Positions 60,344-64,000 of a stretch of DNA of 64,000 nucleotides are shown here, piece after piece. Source of the DNA: Astropecten irregularis. Taxonomy: Eukaryota > Echinodermata > Asteroidea > Paxillosida > Astropectinidae. The number at the start of each line of letters is the position of its first letter. The first letter of the stretch is position 1. The notes beneath the pieces are model-generated. The model searched no databases. It was not told where the DNA came from and saw nothing but the letters and a program-made list of their open reading frames with translations. The DNA lies in NCBI GenBank assembly GCA_963971285.1, contig OZ020265.1, forward strand, positions 5,620,270-5,684,269. Direction: 5' to 3'. A program made the translations under genes and the position numbers.

Positions 60344-63055
60344 TGTCCACTCTGCAAACAAGTTGGACGTAATAAATATGATCATTTCTTGAGCGAGTGT
60401 CCCCACCTCCCTCAGCAGGACCGACGCTTCATGCTTAAAGCCCGTCAAATTGCCAACATCTTGGATGATCCTACTCCTGATGAGGAACCGCATGGTGTTG
60501 ATGAGGACAAGATCAGAGCAACAGACCGTAACACAGACATCCCATCTGCCTTTCGTGTCCAAACAAGACAGTATCCATATCTAGACACTTTCTGTGGTTA
60601 TCACACCATCCGCATAACCATCGATACTGGAGCGACTGGCAACATGATCAGTGCATCCGCTGCTAAGCGTATTGGGGCCACAGTCAAGGAGAGCTCTCAG
60701 TCCGCCCATCAAGCAGACGGCGCATCCCCCCTTACAGTATCCGGTGAGACACACCTCCTCCTCTCCCGTGATGATCATGTGTTCACATTCGAAGCTCTTG
60801 TGATTGAGAACCTGATGTTGATGCACTCGGCGGTATGCCCTTCATGGAGCTCAATGACCTATTTGTTCGTCCCGCCAAACGCCAGATCTCTCTCGTCGAT
60901 GGGACTACAGTTCTTTACGGTTCATCCCCCGTCCATGCCTCCAGACCTCACCTTGTTCGCCGTGCACATGTTCTTCGTGCCCCTCCCTGCTCTACCACTG
61001 TTTGGCCCGGAGAGTTTATCGAGTTACAGCTGCCCACGGACATTCCAACCCAAGACTGCACCTTCACAATTGAGTCCCGCCTTGATGCTCCTGTTGCTCG
61101 TGCAACAGACTCCACCCGATCATGGCCACCCCCTGACATCGTTGAAAGTGTGGCTGGGAAAATCCGCATTCCCAACTTAACCGTGGGGCCACAAGTACCG
61201 AAACGTCATGAGCACTTTTGTCAGGTCTGCCCTGTCTTCGTTCCGCCCCTGCCCGACGACGAAGCATACGTACCTCACAGCGAGCCATCAAAGCCCACTT
61301 CCCCCTCATCTCTGCATTCCAATCAAGTTTCCCTTGATCCTGACAACATCCTGCCCATAGACACCAGAGCCGCATTTTCGGCCCTCAATCAGGAGTTCGA
61401 TGGAGTCTTTAACCCTGACTTTAAGGGTTACAATGGCCATGCTGGCCGTTTTGAGGCTGTTGTCAACATGGGCCCTGTCCAGCCCCCTTAGCGCAAAGGA
61501 CGTGTTCCACAGTATGCCAAGGACAAGCAACAGGAACTCCAGCAGAAGTTCGACGATCTGGAGAAACAAAGTGTCTTTGCTCGACCAGAAGAACTTGGTA
61601 CAACAGTCGAGTACCTTAACCCTTCCTTCCTTGTCAAAAAGGCTAATGGAGGTTTCCGTTTAGTCACAGCCTTCTCTGAAGTAGGCCGCTATAGTAAGCC
61701 TCAGCCAGCCCTCATGCCTGATGTCAATTACACTCTCCGTCAAATCGCACAGTGGAACCATGTCATCGCTACCGACCTCACCAGTGCCTTTTACCAGATT
61801 CCCCTGGCTCGCATTATATTAAGTACTGCGGAGTTGCAACCCCCTTTCGTGGAGTACGTGTATACACCAGGTCCAAAATGGGTATGCCAGGCTCTGAAAC
61901 TGCACTGGAGGAGCTGATGTGCCGTGTTCTTGGAGACTTGTTGACGGAGGGCATAGTTGCCAAGATCGCTGATGACCATTACTGTGGCGGCAACACATAC
62001 AGTGAACTCTTGCACAACTGGAGACGAGTACTGCCGCACTCTATCAATGTGACCTACGTCTCTCCGCCAAAAAGACCGTGATATGCCCCCAAACCACCAC
62101 TATCCTTGGATGGATCTGGTCACAGGGCACCCTTCATGCCAGTCCACACCGCATTGCCACTCTCGCTTCATGCTCTATCCCAGAGAGGGTTGCAGGCCTA
62201 CGTTCCTTCATCGGGGCTTACAAAGTTCTTGCACGTTTACTCCCCAATTGTGCCTCCATCATATCACCACTCGATGGGTTGGAGGACAATCTACTGCGGC
62301 AGGACCCCATGGGAGGCTCAGTGTCTCCACTGACTCTCGCAGTGGCCACATATTGCCTAAATTCTCGCATCCGTACTCGTGGACTATCCGCTCGTGAGAT
62401 GATGTTTCAACGAGACCAGTTCACCAACGACCAAATTCCCTGCACCGACCAGCAGCTCATTCGTGACCAACATGATCTCCGCATCACCAATCACCCCTAC
62501 AGTGAGAAATCTAAGACACCATCAGGCAAAAAGGCCCCTGACACTGTTGTGGCTATTGGTGATTTGGTGTATCTCCACAGTGACCGCAACAAAACCAAAA
62601 GCCGAAACAGCTATCTTGTCACAGCCGTCGATTGGTTGTGGTGCAACATCCGGAAATTCACCGGCAATCAGCTCAGAAATACCTCCTACCGTGGCAAGCG
62701 CTCCGAGTGTTTCTGCGTCCCCTCCCGTTCTGACAGCGACACAGCGTCCTTCCAGCCAGACACCCACGAAAGCACTGATGATGAGGACACCCCCATCAAG
62801 CCGGTTGCTCCACCGCCACCTACCATCCCCGCTGTTCTATCTGCTCCTCAGCAAGACCCCAGCTTGCCCCCTCTGGACATCACTTTTGAACCTCCCGAGC
62901 AGCCCCTTGAGCAGCCTCCTATAACACCAACCCAACAGTCAATAACTCTTACTGATGATTCGACCGCCGTTGGCACTTCTGGTGCCCGCAAACCACCGAG
63001 GCGCTCTTCCCGCCAACGCAAACCACCATCATACCTAGATGATTACTTGACTTGA
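60344..63055 (+). pseudogene. pol of the nested LTR retrotransposon (RNase H and integrase core deleted)
   Basis: After the knuckle (CPLCKQVG...SECPHLP) the frame reads a retropepsin start (RITIDTGATGNMISASAAKR), breaks near 60816, continues in another frame to TAG 61489-61491, then RT ([55 protein letters not shown], a [10 protein letters not shown] catalytic box) with further frameshifts near 61815 and 62080. Just past LRSFIGAYKVLARLLPN the text jumps (about 62300) to an integrase C-terminal part (CLNSRIRTRGLSAREMMFQR, then a VAIGDLVYLHSDRNKTKSRN segment) and a Pro/Ser-rich tail ending at 63055. The jump marks deletion of RNase H and the DDE core. Confidence 0.75.
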
Positions 63056-63276
63056 CTTTATCCTGGCCTCTGACTTTTCCAGTTCCGTTGTTTACTTTTT
63101 TGTCATGCGCTTCGCTTGTTTTTTTGTGCCAGAGTGTTGCCTGTGATTGGCATTTTTTTTTTCGGCCCTGTTATTTCACTGTTTTCATGCCTCTTTTTGA
63201 ATTTTCAAGCTGTTCATGATCAATGTTTTTTCCACTTATTTTCAAGCTTTTCCCTTTTAAGAAAGGAAAAAAGAGG

Positions 63277-63425
63277 TCACGCCAGTGGTTGTGATTGCGC
63301 CCTCCTGCGTCTGTGACCTCTGACCCGTGTGGGTCGTCTTTACCGTTGTCCTATTTACGGACGGTTGCGTATTTTACGAGCTCATTAAAGTTACTCAGTT
63401 ATCTTGACGAACTGTTCTACAGTTG
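63277..63425 (+). repeat. 3' LTR
   Basis: Direct repeat of the 5' LTR, preceded by a polypurine tract. Confidence 0.85.
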
Positions 63426-64000
63426 CTTTCCTACAAGAGATATTCTGACCTTGGTCAACCTCAACCTGAGAAACCATCCCTATGGTGGTACCTTGCCACA
63501 CAACTCGCTTCTCCCTGTTGGGGTTATGAACAACCGCAACGGTAGCACCTCTTGATCACACTCAACCAATGATCTCGCTAAAATTAAACCTCGCTGTGCC
63601 AACAAGTACTGGGCCGGAAACAACCGTACACAACCTACGAATCGCACCTGGCACCTCAGCCTCGTGGCCGGAGGGAATCACTTTCGTCTCAGTGACAACC
63701 ACCTTCCCCACGAAGGCTCACCAACACCATTTGTGCATCGTATTTGTTCACCATTCAACTTCAGCTGCAGGGTCTGCAGATCCAAACTTGCACCCATAGA
63801 CAACAAGGAATTCATCCCCAGAATTCCTGAATACGGCATGTCAGCAAAAATCACCTTCACAGTGGCTACAGATTTTCCAATCTGTACTTCCACCCAGGCA
63901 GTACCTATTGCTGCCAACAGACTGCCGTCTACCTGCTCAATTTTCAAAAATCTCAGTTTGCAAAATTTGCCTCTGTTCCTTCGGAATACTGTGATACACC
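63426..64000 (-). pseudogene. Protease/linker part of the interrupted Ty3-type pol
   Basis: On the minus strand, 63947-63678 reads as the C-terminal half of a retropepsin-like domain (VEVQIG, then GILGMNSLLSMGASLDLQTL) and is followed by a frame-disrupted linker (VVSGPVLVGTARF-like, VVHNPNREKRVVWQG-like). It joins the segment at 59156 in sense and order, so both are one element separated by the insertion 59157-63425. The remaining 5' part is beyond the window. Confidence 0.7.

Larger units (their letters stand above)
59157..63425 (+). mobile_element. Internally deleted LTR retrotransposon nested in the Ty3-type element
   Basis: About 150-bp direct terminal repeats (59157-59306, 63277-63425) flank a + strand gag-pol. 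TGG directly after the left LTR is a plausible primer-binding-site start, and the purine tract aagaaaggaaaaaagagg (63259-63276) precedes the right LTR. gag, CCHC-like knuckle, protease (DTGA), RT and an integrase C-terminal part are recognisable; RNase H and the integrase catalytic core are missing. I could not find identical target duplications at these borders. Confidence 0.8.

Noticed and set aside
59152-63430. Target-site duplication for the nested LTR element
   Set aside because: The 5 bp before the left LTR (atccc) and after the right LTR (ctttc) do not match at the borders I can define.

Overview
This is eukaryotic, animal-type DNA: coding sequence is split into short exons with AG/GT splice borders, most introns are phase 1, and the window is full of retrotransposons, DNA transposons and MITEs. 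EGF-type extracellular modules, a SEA-like module, Penelope-like, LINE and Ty3-type relics and a tRNA-like SINE head suggest an invertebrate, perhaps a marine deuterostome. That placement is an inference and not secure.

Positions 1-44,879 (+ strand) hold the 3' part of one very large membrane-protein gene whose 5' end lies left of the window. From 1 to about 33.8 kb there is a tandem array of 86 almost identical 123-nt exons, each encoding one six-cysteine EGF-like module with phase 1-1 borders, separated by almost identical introns of about 255-265 bp. Each intron carries a G-rich tract, usually a pure poly-G run of variable length. The array has higher-order structure: 3- and 4-unit cycles, and a 22-exon, ~8.4-kb block present twice in succession (breakpoint in a hybrid intron near 14.27 kb), followed by partial third copies. 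After a dead exon fragment (34.01 kb) come a diverged EGF exon (34.58 kb), a short Cys-rich exon (39.75 kb), another EGF exon (40.07 kb), a two-exon SEA-like module with a GSVV autoproteolysis-type motif (40.33 and 40.73 kb), three 13-codon Ser/Thr-rich mini-exons (41.93-43.02 kb), a transmembrane/cytoplasmic exon (43.81 kb) and two tail exons (44.23 and 44.81 kb). Two apparent lesions, a CCAAT duplication frameshift in the SEA exon and a TAG abutting a splice donor, make it uncertain whether this allele encodes the full receptor.

The introns contain mobile DNA: three copies of a non-autonomous element with terminal hairpins (31.9, 35.0 and 48.1 kb, the last downstream of the gene), a MITE with GCGTA-rich interior that hosts one of these copies (34.9-37.6 kb), a Penelope-like remnant with inverted arms (41.0-41.65 kb), an 89-bp hairpin (42.14 kb) and a LINE 3' fragment (42.3-42.8 kb).

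From 44.9 to 64 kb I see no convincing host gene. This part holds a diverged ~110-bp tandem repeat (45.5-47.6 kb, resuming after 49.34 kb), mariner-like MITEs, a tRNA-like SINE head, a diverged ~550-bp direct duplication (50.8/53.65 kb), a decayed Ty3-type polymerase on + (54.7-56.0 kb), and a Ty3-type element on the minus strand (57.1-64 kb) split by a second, internally deleted LTR retrotransposon on + with ~150-bp LTRs (59,157-63,425).
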